A stretch of DNA of 64,000 bases from Macrostomum hystrix (GCA_950097015.1 CATNEN010000025.1:4131001-4195000), one strand, 5' to 3'; counted from the first letter of the stretch, positions 19,401 through 34,400 are shown. The notes: generated by a model not told the origin, from the letters alone. Program-made: numbers and translations.

Positions 19401-22400
19401 AGCTGTGAAGCTGTGAGATTTGCGAAGCTGTGAGATTTGTGTAGCTGTGAGATTTGTGTAGCTGTGAGATTTGTGAAGCTGTGAGATTTGCGAAGCTGTG
19501 AGATTTGTGTAGCTGTGAGATTTGCGAAGCTGTGAGATTTGCGAAGCTGTGAGATTTGTGAAGCTGTGAGATTTGTGAAGCTGTGAGATTTGTGAAGCTG
19601 TGAGATTTGTGTAGCTGTGAGATTTGTGAAGCTGTGAGATTTGCGAAGCTGTGAGATTTGCGAAGCTGTGAGATTTGTGTAGCTGTGAGATTTGTGTAGC
19701 TGTGAGATTTGCTAAGCTGTGAGATTTGTGAAGCTGTGAGATTTGTGAAGCTGTGAGATTTGCGAAGCTGTGAGATTTGTGTAGCTGTGAGATTTGCGAA
19801 GCTGTGAGATTTGCGAAGCTGTGAGATTTGTGAAGCTGTGAGATTTGCGAAGCTGTGAGATTTGCGAAGCTGTGAGATTTGTGTAGCTGTGAGATTTGCT
19901 AAGCTGTGAGATTTGTGTAGCTGTGAGATTTGTGAAGCTGTGAGATTTGTGTAGCTGTGAGATTTGTGAAGCTGTGAGATTTGTGTAGCTGTGAGATTTG
20001 TGAAGCTGTGAGATTTGTGTAGCTGTGAGATTTGTGTAGCTGTGAGATTTGCGAAGCTGTGAGATTTGTGAAGCTGTGAGATTTGTGAAGCTGTGAGATT
20101 TGTGTAGCTGTGAGATTTGTGTAGCTGTGAGATTTGCGAAGCTGTGAGATTTGTGAAGCTGTGAGATTTGCGAAGCTGTGAGATTAGTGAAGCTGTGAAG
20201 CTGTGAGATTTGTGTAGCTGTGAGATTTGCGAAGCTGTGAGATTAGTGAAGCTGTGAAGCTGTGAGATTTGTGTAGCTGTGAGATTTGCGATGCTGTGAG
20301 ATTTGCGTAGCTGTGAGATTTGTGTAGCTGTGAGATTTGCTAAGCTGTGAGATTTGTGAAGCTGTGAGATTTGTGAAGCTGTGAGATTTGCGAAGCTGTG
20401 AGATTTGTGTAGCTGTGAGATTTGCGAAGCTGTGAGATTTGCGAAGCTGTGAGATTTGTGAAGCTGTGAGATTTGCGAAGCTGTGAGATTTGCGAAGCTG
20501 TGAGATTTGTGTAGCTGTGAGATTTGCTAAGCTGTGAGATTTGTGTAGCTGTGAGATTTGTGAAGCTGTGAGATTTGTGTAGCTGTGAGATTTGTGAAGC
20601 TGTGAGATTTGTGTAGCTGTGAGATTTGTGTAGCTGTGAGATTTGCGAAGCTGTGAGATTTGTGAAGCTGTGAGATTTGTGAAGCTGTGAGATTTGTGTA
20701 GCTGTGAGATTTGTGTAGCTGTGAGATTTGCGAAGCTGTGAGATTTGTGAAGCTGTGAGATTTGCGAAGCTGTGAGATTAGTGAAGCTGTGAAGCTGTGA
20801 GATTTGTGTAGCTGTGAGATTTGCGAATCTGTGAGATTAGTGAAGCTGTGAAGCTGTGAGATTTGTGTAGCTGTGAGATTTGCGATGCTGTGAGATTTGC
20901 GTAGCTGTGAGATTTGTGTAGCTGTGAGATTTGCTAAGCTGTGAGATTTGTGAAGCTGTGAGATTTGTGAAGCTGTGAGATTTGCGAAGCTGTGAGATTT
21001 GTGTAGCTGTGAGATTTGTGAAGCTGTGAGATTTGCGAAGCTGTGAGATTTGTGAAGCTGTGAGATTTGCGAAGCTGTGAGATTTGCGAAGCTGTGAGAT
21101 TTGTGTAGCTGTGAGATTTGCTAAGCTGTGAGATTTGTGTAGCTGTGAGATTTGCGAAGCTGTGAGATTTGTGAAGCTGTGAGATTTGCGAAGCTGTGAA
21201 GCTGTGAGATTTGTGTAGCTGTGAGATTTGCGTAGCTGTGAGATTTGTGTAGCTGTGAGATTTGCTAAGCTGTGAGATTTGTGAAGCTGTGAGATTTGTG
21301 AAGCTGTGAGATTTGCGAAGCTGTGAGATTTGTGTAGCTGTGAGATTTGCGAAGCTGTGAGATTTGCGAAGCTGTGAGATTTGTGAAGCTGTGAGATTTG
21401 GGAAGCTGTGAGATTTGCGAAGCTGTGAGATTTGTGTAGCTGTGAGATTTGCTAAGCTGTGAGATTTGTGTAGCTGTGAGATTTGCGAAGCTGTGAGATT
21501 TGTGAAGCTGTGAGATTTGCGATGCTGTGAGATTTGCGAAGCTGTGAGATTAGTGAAGCTGTGAAGCTGTGAGATTTGTGTAGCTGTGAGATTTGCGAAG
21601 CTGTGAGATTTGTGAAGCTGTGAAGCTGTGAGATTTGCGAAGCTGTGAGATTTGTGTAGCTGTGAGATTTGTGTAGCTGTGAGATTTGCTAAGCTGTGAG
21701 ATTTGTGTAGCTGTGAGATTTGCGAAGCTGTGAGATTTGTGAAGCTGTGAAGCTGTGAGATTTGCGAAGCTGTGAGATTTGTGTAGCTGTGAGATTTGTG
21801 TAGCTGTGAGATTTGTGAAGCTGTGAGATTTGCGAAGCTGTGAGATTTGTGTAGCTGTGAGATTTGCGAAGCTGTGAGATTTGCGAAGCTGTGAGATTTG
21901 TGAAGCTGTGAGATTTGCGAAGCTGTGAGATTTGCGAAGCTGTGAGATTTGTGTAGCTGTGAGATTTGTGTAGCTGTGAGATTTGCTAAGCTGTGAGATT
22001 TGTGAAGCTGTGAGATTTGTGAAGCTGTGAGATTTGCGAAGCTGTGAGATTTGTGTAGCTGTGAGATTTGCGAAGCTGTGAGATTTGCGAAGCTGTGAGA
22101 TTTGTGAAGCTGTGAGATTTGCGAAGCTGTGAGATTTGCGAAGCTGTGAGATTTGTGTAGCTGTGAGATTTGCTAAGCTGTGAGATTTGTGTAGCTGTGA
22201 GATTTGTGAAGCTGTGAGATTTGTGAAGCTGTGAGATTTGCGAAGCTGTGAGATTTGTGTAGCTGTGAGATTTGCGTAGCTGTGAGATTTGTGTAGCTGT
22301 GAGATTTGCGAAGCTGTGAGATTTGTGAAGCTGTGAAGCTGTGAGATTTGCGAAGCTGTGAGATTTGTGTAGCTGTGAGATTTGTGTAGCTGTGAGATTT

Positions 22401-25400
22401 GCTAAGCTGTGAGATTTGTGTAGCTGTGAGATTTGCGAAGCTGTGAGATTTGTGAAGCTGTGAAGCTGTGAGATTTGCGAAGCTGTGAGATTTGTGTAGC
22501 TGTGAGATTTGTGTAGCTGTGAGATTTGCTAAACTGTGAGATTTGTGTAGCTGTGAGATTTGCGAAGCTGTGAGATTTGCGAAGCTGTGAGATTTGTGTA
22601 GCTGTGAGATTTGTGTAGCTGTGAGATTTGCTAAGCTGTGAGATTTGTGTAGCTGTGAGATTTGCGAAGCTGTGAGATTTGTGAAGCTGTGAAGCTGTGA
22701 GATTTGCGAAGCTGTGAGATTTGTGTAGCTGTGAGATTTGTGAAGCTGTGAGATTTGCTAAGCTGTGAGATTTGTGTAGCTGTGAGATTTGTTAAGCTCT
22801 GAGATTTGTGTAGCTGTGAGATTTGTGAAGCTGTGAGATTTGTGTAGCTGTGAGATTTGTGTAGCTGTGAGATTTGCGAAGCTGTGAGATTTGTGAAGCT
22901 GTGAGATTTGCGATGCTGTGAGATTTGCGAAGCTGTGAGATTTGTGAAGCTGTGAGATTTGTGTAGCTGTGAGATTTGCTAAGCTGTGAGATTTGTGTAG
23001 CTGTGAGATTTGCGAAGCTGTGAGATTTGTGTAGCTGTGAGATTTGTGTAGCTGTGAGATTTGCTAAGCTGTGAGATTTGTGTAGCTGTGAGATTTGCTA
23101 AGCTGTGAGATTTGTGTAGCTGTGAGATTTGTGAAGCTGTGAGATTTGTGTAGCTGTGAGATTTGCTAAGCTGTGAGATTTGTGTAGCTGTGAGATTTGC
23201 GAAGCTGTGAGATTTGTGAAGCTGTGAGATTTGCGAAGCTGTGAGATTTGTGTAGCTGTGAGATTTGTGTAGCTGTGAGATTTGTGTAGCTGTGAGATTT
23301 GCGAAGCTGTGAGATTTGTGTAGCTGGGAGATTTGTGAAGCTGTGAGATTTGTGTAGCTGTGAGATTTGTGTAGCTGTGAGATTTGTGTAGCTGTGAGAT
23401 TTGCTAAGCTGTGAGATTTGTGTAGCTGTGAGATTTGCTAAGCTGTGAGATTTGTGTAGCTGTGAGATTTGTGAAGCTGTGAGATTTGTGTAGCTGTGAG
23501 ATTTGTGTAGCTGTGAGATTTGTGTAGCTGTGAGATTTGCTAAGCTGTGAGATTTGTGTAGCTGTGAGATTTGCTAAGCTGTGAGATTTGTGTAGCTGTG
23601 AGATTTGCTAAGCTGTGAGATTTGTGTAGCTGTGAGATTTGTGAAGCTGTGAGATTTGTGTAGCTGTGAGATTTGCTAAGCTGTGAGATTTGTGTAGCTG
23701 TGAGATTTGCGAAGCTGTGAGATTTGTGAAGCTGTGAGATTTGCGAAGCTGTGAGATTTGTGTAGCTGTGAGATTTGTGTAGCTGTGAGATTTGTGTAGC
23801 TGTGAGATTTGTGTAGCTGTGAGATTTGTGTAGCTGTGAGATTTGCGAAGCTGTGAGATTTGTGTAGCTGGGAGATTTGTGAAGCTGTGAGATTTGTGAA
23901 GCTGTGAAGCTGTGAGATTTGCGAAGCTGTGAAGCTGTGAGATTAGTGAAGCTGTGTAGCTGTGAGATTTGTGTAGCTGTGAGATTTGTGTAGCTGTGAG
24001 ATTTGTGAAGCTGTGAGATTTGCGAAGCTGTGAGATTTGTGTAGCTGTGAGATTTGCTAAGCTGTGAGATTTGTGTAGCTGTGAGATTTGCTAAGCTGTG
24101 AGATTTGTGTAGCTGTGAGATTTGTGTAGCTGTGAGATTTGCTAAACTGTGAGATTTGTGTAGCTGTGAGATTTGCGAAGCTGTGAGATTTGCGAAGCTG
24201 TGAGATTTGTGTAGCTGTGAGATTTGTGTAGCTGTGAGATTTGCTAAGCTGTGAGATTTGTGTAGCTGTGAGATTTGCGAAGCTGTGAGATTTGTGAAGC
24301 TGTGAAGCTGTGAGATTTGCGAAGCTGTGAGATTTGTGTAGCTGTGAGATTTGTGTAGCTGTGAGATTTGCTAAGCTGTGAGATTTGTGTAGCTGTGAGA
24401 TTTGTTAAGCTCTGAGATTTGTGTAGCTGTGAGATTTGTGAAGCTGTGAGATTTGTGTAGCTGTGAGATTTGTGTAGCTGTGAGATTTGCGAAGCTGTGA
24501 GATTTGTGAAGCTGTGAGATTTGCGATGCTGTGAGATTTGCGAAGCTGTGAGATTTGTGAAGCTGTGAGATTTGTGTAGCTGTGAGATTTGCTAAGCTGT
24601 GAGATTTGTGTAGCTGTGAGATTTGCGAAGCTGTGAGATTTGTGTAGCTGTGAGATTTGTGTAGCTGTGAGATTTGTGTAGCTGTGAGATTTGTGTAGCT
24701 GTGAGATTTGCTAAGCTGTGAGATTTGTGTAGCTGTGAGATTTGCTAAGCTGTGAGATTTGTGTAGCTGTGAGATTTGTGAAGCTGTGAGATTTGTGTAG
24801 CTGTGAGATTTGCTAAGCTGTGAGATTTGTGTAGCTGTGAGATTTGCGAAGCTGTGAGATTTGTGAAGCTGTGAGATTTGCGAAGCTGTGAGATTTGTGT
24901 AGCTGTGAGATTTGTGTAGCTGTGAGATTTGTGTAGCTGTGAGATTTGCGAAGCTGTGAGATTTGTGTAGCTGGGAGATTTGTGAAGCTGTGAGATTTGT
25001 GTAGCTGTGAGATTTGTGTAGCTGTGAGATTTGTGTAGCTGTGAGATTTGCTAAGCTGTGAGATTTGTGTAGCTGTGAGATTTGCTAAGCTGTGAGATTT
25101 GTGTAGCTGTGAGATTTGTGAAGCTGTGAGATTTGTGTAGCTGTGAGATTTGTGTAGCTGTGAGATTTGTGTAGCTGTGAGATTTGCTAAGCTGTGAGAT
25201 TTGTGTAGCTGTGAGATTTGCTAAGCTGTGAGATTTGTGTAGCTGTGAGATTTGCTAAGCTGTGAGATTTGTGTAGCTGTGAGATTTGTGAAGCTGTGAG
25301 ATTTGTGTAGCTGTGAGATTTGCTAAGCTGTGAGATTTGTGTAGCTGTGAGATTTGCGAAGCTGTGAGATTTGTGAAGCTGTGAGATTTGCGAAGCTGTG

Positions 25401-28400
25401 AGATTTGTGTAGCTGTGAGATTTGTGTAGCTGTGAGATTTGTGTAGCTGTGAGATTTGTGTAGCTGTGAGATTTGTGTAGCTGTGAGATTTGCGAAGCTG
25501 TGAGATTTGTGTAGCTGGGAGATTTGTGAAGCTGTGAGATTTGTGAAGCTGTGAAGCTGTGAGATTTGCGAAGCTGTGAAGCTGTGAGATTAGTGAAGCT
25601 GTGTAGCTGTGAGATTTGTGTAGCTGTGAGATTTGTGTAGCTGTGAGATTTGTGAAGCTGTGAGATTTGCGAAGCTGTGAGATTTGTGTAGCTGTGAGAT
25701 TTGCTAAGCTGTGAGATTTGTGTAGCTGTGAGATTTGCTAAGCTGTGAGATTTGTGTAGCTGTGAGATTTGCGAAGCTGTGAGATTTGTGTAGCTGTGAG
25801 ATTTGTGTAGCTGTGAGATTTGTGTAGCTGTGAGATTTGCGAAGCTGTGAGATTTGTGAAGCTGTGAGATTTGCGAAGCTGTGAGATTTGTGTAGCTGTG
25901 AGATTTGCGAAGCTGTGAGATTTGTGAAGCTGTGAAGCTGTGAGACTTGCGAAGCTGTGAGATTTGTGTAGCTGTGAGATTTGTGTAGCTGTGAGATTTG
26001 CTAAGCTGTGAGATTTGTGTAGCTGTGAGATTTGCGAAGCTGTGAGATTTGTGAAGCTGTGAAGCTGTGAGATTTGCGAAGCTGTGAGATTTGTGTAGCT
26101 GTGAGATTTGTGTAGCTGTGAGATTTGCTAAGCTGTGAGATTTGTGTAGCTGTGAGATTTGCGAAGCTGTGAGATTTGCGAAGCTGTGAGATTTGTGTAG
26201 CTGTGAGATTTGTGTAGCTGTGAGATTTGCTGTGCTGTGAGATTTGTGTAGCTGTGAGATTTGCGAAGCTGTGAGATTTGTGAAGCTGTGAAGCTGTGAG
26301 ATTTGCGAAGCTGTGAGATTTGTGTAGCTGTGAGATTTGTGTAGCTGTGAGATTTGCGTAGCTGTGAGATTTGTGTAGCTGTGAGATTTGCTAAGCTGTG
26401 AGATTTGTGTAGCTGTGAGATTTGTGAAGCTGTGAGATTTGTGTAGCTGTGAGATTTGTGAAGCTGTGAGATTTGTGAAGCTGTGAGATTTGTGTCGCTG
26501 TGAGATTTGCTAAGCTGTGAGATTTGTGTAGCTGTGAGATTTGTGAAGCTGTGAGATTTGTGAAGCTGTGAGATTTGCGAAGCTGTGAGATTTGTGTAGC
26601 TGTGAGATTTGCGTAGCTGTGAGATTTGTGTAGCTGTGAGATTTGCGAAGCTGTGAGATTTGTGAAGCTGTGAAGCTGTGAGATTTGCGAAGCTGTGAGA
26701 TTTGTGTAGCTGTGAGATTTGTGTAGCTGTGAGATTTGCTAAGCTGTGAGATTTGTGTAGCTGTGAGATTTGCGAAGCTGTGAGATTTGTGAAGCTGTGA
26801 AGCTGTGAGATTTGCGAAGCTGTGAGATTTGTGTAGCTGTGAGATTTGTGTAGCTGTGAGATTTGCTAAGCTGTGAGATTTGTGTAGCTGTGAGATTTGC
26901 GAAGCTGTGAGATTTGCGAAGCTGTGAGATTTGTGTAGCTGTGAGATTTGTGTAGCTGTGAGATTTGCTAAGCTGTGAGATTTGTGTAGCTGTGAGATTT
27001 GTGAAGCTGTGAGATTTGTGAAGCTGTGAGATTTGCGAAGCTGTGAGATTTGTGTAGCTGTGAGATTTGCGTAGCTGTGAGATTTGTGTAGCTGTGAGAT
27101 TTGCGAAGCTGTGAGATTTGTGAAGCTGTGAGATTTGTGTAGCTGTGAGATTTGTGTAGCTGTGAGATTTGCGAAGCTGTGAGATTTGTGAAGCTGTGAG
27201 ATTTGTGTGGCTGTGAGATTTGTGTAGCTGTGAGATTTGCGAAGCTGTGAGATTTGCGAAGCTGTGAGATTTGTGAAGCTGTGAGATTTGCGAAGCTGTG
27301 AGATTTGTGTAGCTGTGAGATTTGCGAAGCTGTGAGATTTGTGTAGCTGTGAGATTTGCGAAGCTGTGAGATTTGTGTAGCTGTGAGATTTGCGAAGCTG
27401 TGAGATTTGCGAAGCTGTGAGATTTGTGAAGCTGTGAGATTTGCGAAGCTGTGAGATTTGCGAAGCTGTGAGATTTGTGTAGCTGTGAGATTTGTGTAGC
27501 TGTGAGATTTGCTAAGCTGTGAGATTTGTGAAGCTGTGAGATTTGTGAAGCTGTGAGATTTGCGAAGCTGTGAGATTTGTGTAGCTGTGAGATTTGCGAA
27601 GCTGTGAGATTTGCGAAGCTGTGAGATTTGTGAAGCTGTGAGATTTGCGAAGCTGTGAGATTTGCGAAGCTGTGAGATTTGTGTAGCTGTGAGATTTGCT
27701 AAGCTGTGAGATTTGTGTAGCTGTGAGATTTGTGAAGCTGTGAGATTTGTGAAGCTGTGAGATTTGCGAAGCTGTGAGATTTGTGTAGCTGTGAGATTTG
27801 CGTAGCTGTGAGATTTGTGTAGCTGTGAGATTTGCGAAGCTGTGAGATTTGTGAAGCTGTGAAGCTGTGAGATTTGCGAAGCTGTGAGATTTGTGTAGCT
27901 GTGAGATTTGTGTAGCTGTGAGATTTGCTAAGCTGTGAGATTTGTGTAGCTGTGAGATTTGCGAAGCTGTGAGATTTGTGAAGCTGTGAAGCTGTGAGAT
28001 TTGCGAAGCTGTGAGATTTGTGTAGCTGTGAGATTTGTGTAGCTGTGAGATTTGCTAAGCTGTGAGATTTGTGTAGCTGTGAGATTTGCGAAGCTGTGAG
28101 ATTTGCGAAGCTGTGAGATTTGTGTAGCTGTGAGATTTGTGTAGCTGTGAGATTTGCTAAGCTGTGAGATTTGTGTAGCTGTGAGATTTGTGTAGCTGTG
28201 AGATTTGTGTAGCTGTGAGATTTGTGTAGCTGTGAGATTTGCTAAGCTGTGAGATTTGTGTAGCTGTGAGATTTGTGTAGCTGTGAGATTTGCGAAGCTG
28301 TGAGATTTGTGAAGCTGTGAAGCTGTGAGATTTGCGAAGCTGTGAGATTTGTGTAGCTGTGAGATTTGTGTAGCTGTGAGATTTGCTAAGCTGTGAGATT

Positions 28401-31400
28401 TGTGTAGCTGTGAGATTTGCTAAGCTGTGAGATTTGTGTAGCTGTGAGATTTGCTAAGCTGTGAGATTTGTGTAGCTGTGAGATTTGTGAAGCTGTGAGA
28501 TTTGTGTAGCTGTGAGATTTGCTAAGCTGTGAGATTTGTGTAGCTGTGAGATTTGCGAAGCTGTGAGATTTGTGTAGCTGTGAGATTTGCGAAACTGTGA
28601 GATTTGTGTAGCTGTGAGATTTGTGTAGCTGTGAGATTTGTGTAGCTGTGAGATTTGCGAAGCTGTGAGATTTGTGTAGCTGGGAGATTTGTGAAGCTGT
28701 GAGATTTGTGTAGCTGTGAGATTTGTGTAGCTGTGAGATTTGTGTAGCTGTGAGATTTGCTAAGCTGTGAGATTTGTGTAGCTGTGAGATTTGCTAAGCT
28801 GTGAGATTTGTGTAGCTGTGAGATTTGTGAAGCTGTGAGATTTGTGTAGCTGTGAGATTTGTGTAGCTGTGAGATTTGTGTAGCTGTGAGATTTGCTAAG
28901 CTGTGAGATTTGTGTAGCTGTGAGATTTGCTAAGCTGTGAGATTTGTGTAGCTGTGAGATTTGCTAAGCTGTGAGATTTGTGTAGCTGTGAGATTTGTGA
29001 AGCTGTGAGATTTGTGTAGCTGTGAGATTTGCTAAGCTGTGAGATTTGTGTAGCTGTGAGATTTGCGAAGCTGTGAGATTTGTGAAGCTGTGAGATTTGC
29101 GAAGCTGTGAGATTTGTGTAGCTGTGAGATTTGTGTAGCTGTGAGATTTGTGTAGCTGTGAGATTTGTGTAGCTGTGAGATTTGTGTAGCTGTGAGATTT
29201 GCGAAGCTGTGAGATTTGTGTAGCTGGGAGATTTGTGAAGCTGTGAGATTTGTGAAGCTGTGAAGCTGTGAGATTTGCGAAGCTGTGAAGCTGTGAGATT
29301 AGTGAAGCTGTGTAGCTGTGAGATTTGTGTAGCTGTGAGATTTGTGTAGCTGTGAGATTTGTGAAGCTGTGAGATTTGCGAAGCTGTGAGATTTGTGTAG
29401 CTGTGAGATTTGTGTAGCTGTGAGATTTGTGTAGCTGTGAGATTTGCTAAGCTGTGAGATTTGTGTAGCTGTGAGATTTGCGAAGCTGTGAGATTTGTGT
29501 AGCTGTGAGATTTGTGTAGCTGTGAGATTTGTGAAGCTGTGAGATTTGCGAAGCTGTGAGATTTGTGTAGCTGTGAGATTTGCGTAGCTGTGAGATTTGT
29601 GTAGCTGTGAGATTTGCGAAGCTGTGAGATTTGTGAAGCTGTGAAGCTGTGAGATTTGCGAAGCTGTGAGATTTGTGTAGCTGTGAGATTTGTGTAGCTG
29701 TGAGATTTGCTAAGCTGTGAGATTTGTGTAGCTGTGAGATTTGCGAAGCTGTGAGATTTGTGAATCTGTGAAGCTGTGAGATTTGCGAAGCTGTGAGATT
29801 TGTGTAGCTGTGAGATTTGTGTAGCTGTGAGATTTGCTAAGCTGTGAGATTTGTGTAGCTGTGAGATTTGCGAAGCTGTGAGATTTGCGAAGCTGTGAGA
29901 TTTGTGTAGCTGTGAGATTTGTGTAGCTGTGAGATTTGCTAAGCTGTGAGATTTGTGTAGCTGTGAGATTTGCGAAGCTGTGAGATTTGTGAAGCTGTGA
30001 AGCTGTGAGATTTGCGAAGTTGTGAGATTTGTGTAGCTGTGAGATTTGTGTAGCTGTGAGATTTGCTAAGCTGTGAGATTTGTGTAGCTGTGAGATTTGC
30101 TAAGCTGTGAGATTTGTGTAGCTGTGAGATTTGTGAAGCTGTGAGATTTGTGTAGCTGTGAGATTTGTGAAGCTGTAAGATTTGTGAAGCTGTGAGATTT
30201 GTGTGGCTGTGAGATTTGCTAAGCTGTGAGATTTGTGTAGCTGTGAGATTTCTGTAGCTGTGAGATTTGTGAAGCTGTGAGATTTGCGAAGCTGTGAGAT
30301 TTGTGTAGCTGTGAGATTTGCGTAGCTGTGAGATTTGTGTAGCTGTGAGATTTGCGAAGCTGTGAGATTTGTGAAGCTGTGAAGCTGTGAGATTTGCGAA
30401 GCTGTGAGATTTGTGTAGCTGTGAGATTTGTGTAGCTGTGAGATTTGCTAAGCTGTGAGATTTGTGTAGCTGTGAGATTTGCGAAGCTGTGAGATTTGTG
30501 AAGCTGTGAAGCTGTGAGATTTGCGAAGCTGTGAGATTTGTGTAGCTGTGAGATTTGTGTAGCTGTGAGATTTGCTAAGCTGTGAGATTTGTGTAGCTGT
30601 GAGATTTGTGAAGCTGTGAGATTTGTGAAGCTGTGAGATTTGTGTAGCTGTGAGATTTGTGAAGCTGTGAGATTTGTGAAGCTGTGAGATTTGCGAAGCT
30701 GTGAGATTTGTGTAGCTGTGAGATTTGTGTAGCTGTGAGATTTGCTAAGCTGTGAGATTTGTGTAGCTGTGAGATTTGTGAAGCTGTGAGATTTGTGAAG
30801 CTGTGAGATTTGCGAAGCTGTGAGATTTGTGTAGCTGTGAGATTTGCGTAGCTGTGAGATTTGTGTAGCTGTGAGATTTGCGAAGCTGTGAGATTTGTGA
30901 AGCTGTGAAGCTGTGAGATTTGCGAAGCTGTGAGATTTGTGTAGCTGTGAGATTTGTGTAGCTGTGAGATTTGCTAAGCTGTGAGATTTGTGTAGCTGTG
31001 AGATTTGCGAAGCTGTGAGATTTGTGAAGCTGTGAAGCTGTGAGATTTGCGAAGCTGTGAGATTTGTGTAGCTGTGAGATTTGTGTAGCTGTGAGATTTG
31101 CTAAGCTGTGAGATTTGTGTAGCTGTGAGATTTGCGAAGCTGTGAGATTTGCGAAGCTGTGAGATTTGTGTAGCTGTGAGATTTGTGTAGCTGTGAGATT
31201 TGCTAAGCTGTGAGATTTGTGTAGCTGTGAGATTTGCGAAGCTGTGAGATTTGTGAAGCTGTGAAGCTGTGAGATTTGCGAAGCTGTGAGATTTGTGTAG
31301 CTGTGAGATTTGTGTAGCTGTGAGATTTGCTAAGCTGTGAGATTTGTGTAGCTGTGAGATTTGCTAAGCTGTGAGATTTGTGTAGCTGTGAGATTTGTGA

Positions 31401-34400
31401 AGCTGTGAGATTTGTGTAGCTGTGAGATTTGTGTAGCTGTGAGATTTGCGAAGCTGTGAGATTTGTGAAGCTGTGAGATTTGCGATGCTGTGAGATTTGC
31501 GAAGCTGTGAGATTTGTGAAGCTGTGAGATTTGTGTAGCTGTGAGATTTGCTAAGCTGTGAGATTTGTGTAGCTGTGAGATTTGCGAAGCTGTGAGATTT
31601 GTGTAGCTGTGAGATTTGTGTAGCTGTGAGATTTGCTAAGCTGTGAGATTTGTGTAGCTGTGAGATTTGCTAAGCTTTGAGATTTGTGTAGCTGTGAGAT
31701 TTGTGAAGCTGTGAGATTTGTGTAGCTGTGAGATTTGCTAAGCTGTGAGATTTGTGTAGCTGTGAGATTTGCGAAGCTGTGAGATTTGTGAAGCTGTGAG
31801 ATTTGCGAAGCTGTGAGATTTGTGTAGCTGTGAGATTTGTGTAGCTGTGAGATTTGTGTAGCTGTGAGATTTGCGAAGCTGTGAGATTTGTGTAGCTGGG
31901 AGATTTGTGAAGCTGTGAGATTTGTGTAGCTGTGAGATTTGTGTAGCTGTGAGATTTGTGTAGCTGTGAGATTTGCTAAGCTGTGAGATTTGTGTAGCTG
32001 TGAGATTTGCTAAGCTGTGAGATTTGTGTAGCTGTGAGATTTGTGAAGCTGTGAGATTTGTGTAGCTGTGAGATTTGTGTAGCTGTGAGATTTGTGTAGC
32101 TGTGAGATTTGCTAAGCTGTGAGATTTGTGTAGCTGTGAGATTTGCTAAGCTGTGAGATTTGTGTAGCTGTGAGATTTGCTAAGCTGTGAGATTTGTGTA
32201 GCTGTGAGATTTGTGAAGCTGTGAGATTTGTGTAGCTGTGAGATTTGCTAAGCTGTGAGATTTGTGTAGCTGTGAGATTTGCGAAGCTGTGAGATTTGTG
32301 AAGCTGTGAGATTTGCGAAGCTGTGAGATTTGTGTAGCTGTGAGATTTGTGTAGCTGTGAGATTTGTGTAGCTGTGAGATTTGTGTAGCTGTGAGATTTG
32401 TGTAGCTGTGAGATTTGCGAAGCTGTGAGATTTGTGTAGCTGGGAGATTTGTGAAGCTGTGAGATTTGTGAAGCTGTGAAGCTGTGAGATTTGCGAAGCT
32501 GTGAAGCTGTGAGATTAGTGAAGCTGTGTAGCTGTGAGATTTGTGTAGCTGTGAGATTTGCTAAGCTGTGAGATTTGTGTAGCTGTGAGATTTGCGAAGC
32601 TGTGAGATTTGTGAAGCTGTGAAGCTGTGAGATTTGCGAAGCTGTGAGATTTGTGTAGCTGTGAGATTTGTGTAGCTGTGAGATTTGCTAAGCTGTGAGA
32701 TTTGTGTAGCTGTGAGATTTGCGAAGCTGTGAGATTTGCGAAGCTGTGAGATTTGTGTAGCTGTGAGATTTGTGTAGCTGTGAGATTTGCTAAGCTGTGA
32801 GATTTGTGTAGCTGTGAGATTTGTGAAGCTGTGAGATTTGTGAAGCTGTGAGATTTGCGAAGCTGTGAGATTTGTGTAGCTGTGAGATTTGCGTAGCTGT
32901 GAGATTTGTGTAGCTGTGAGATTTGCGAAGCTGTGAGATTTGTGAATCTGTGAAGCTGTGAGATTTGCGAAGCTGTGAGATTTGTGTAGCTGTGAGATTT
33001 GTGTAGCTGTGAGATTTGCTAAGCTGTGAGATTTGTGTAGCTGTGAGATTTGTGAAGCTGTGAGATTTGTGAAGCTGTGAGATTTGTGTAGCTGTGAGAT
33101 TTGTGAAGCTGTGAGATTTGTGAAGCTGTGAGATTTGCGAAGCTGTGAGATTTGCGAAGCTGTGAGATTTGTGTAGCTGTGAGATTTGTGTAGCTGTGAG
33201 ATTTGCTAAGCTGTGAGATTTGTGTAGCTGTGAGATTTGTGAAGCTGTGAGATTTGTGAAGCTGTGAGATTTGCGAAGCTGTGAGATTTGTGTAGCTGTG
33301 AGATTTGCGTAGCTGTGAGATTTGTGTAGCTGTGAGATTTGCGAAGCTGTGAGATTTGTGTAGCTGTGAGATTTGTGTAGCTGTGAGATTTGCTAAGCTG
33401 TGAGATTTGTGTAGCTGTGAGATTTGCGAAGCTGTGAGATTTGTGAAGCTGTGAAGCTGTGAGATTTGCGAAGCTGTGAGATTTGTGTAGCTGTGAGATT
33501 TGTGTAGCTGTGAGATTTGCTAAGCTGTGAGATTTGTGTAGCTGTGAGATTTGCGAAGCTGTGAGATTTGCGAAGCTGTGAGATTTGTGTAGCTGTGAGA
33601 TTTGTGTAGCTGTGAGATTTGCTAAGCTGTGAGATTTGTGTAGCTGTGAGATTTGCGAAGCTGTGAGATTTGTGAAGCTGTGAAGCTGTGAGATTTGCGA
33701 AGCTGTGAGATTTGTGAAGCTGTGAAGCTGTGAGATTTGCGAAGCTGTGAGATTTGCGAAGCTGTGAGATTTGTGTAGCTGTGAGATTTGTGTAGCTGTG
33801 AGATTTGCTAAGCTGTGAGATTTGTGAAGCTGTGAAGCTGTGAGATTTGTTTAGCTGTGAGATTTGTGAAGCTGTGAGATTTGTGTAGCTGTGAGATTTG
33901 TGTAGCTGTGAGATTTGCGAAGCTGTGAGATTTGTGAAGCTGTGAGATTTGTGAAGCTGTGAGATTTGCGTAGCTGTGAGATTTGTGTAGCTGTGAGATT
34001 TGTGTAGCTGTGAGATTTGCGATGCTGTGAGATTTGTGTAGCTGTGAGATTTGTGTAGCTGTGAGATTTGCGATGCTGTGAGATTTGCGAAGCTGTGAGA
34101 TTTGTGAAGCTGTGAGATTTGTGTAGCTGTGAGATTTGCTAAGCTGTGAGATTTGTGTAGCTGTGAGATTTGCGAAGCTGTGAGATTTGTGTAGCTGTGA
34201 GATTTGTGTAGCTGTGAGATTTGCTAAGCTGTGAGATTTGTGTAGCTGTGAGATTTGCTAAGCTGTGAGATTTGTGTAGCTGTGAGATTTGTGAAGCTGT
34301 GAGATTTGTGTAGCTGTGAGATTTGCTAAGCTGTGAGATTTGTGTAGCTGTGAGATTTGCGAAGCTGTGAGATTTGTGAAGCTGTGAGATTTGCGAAGCT

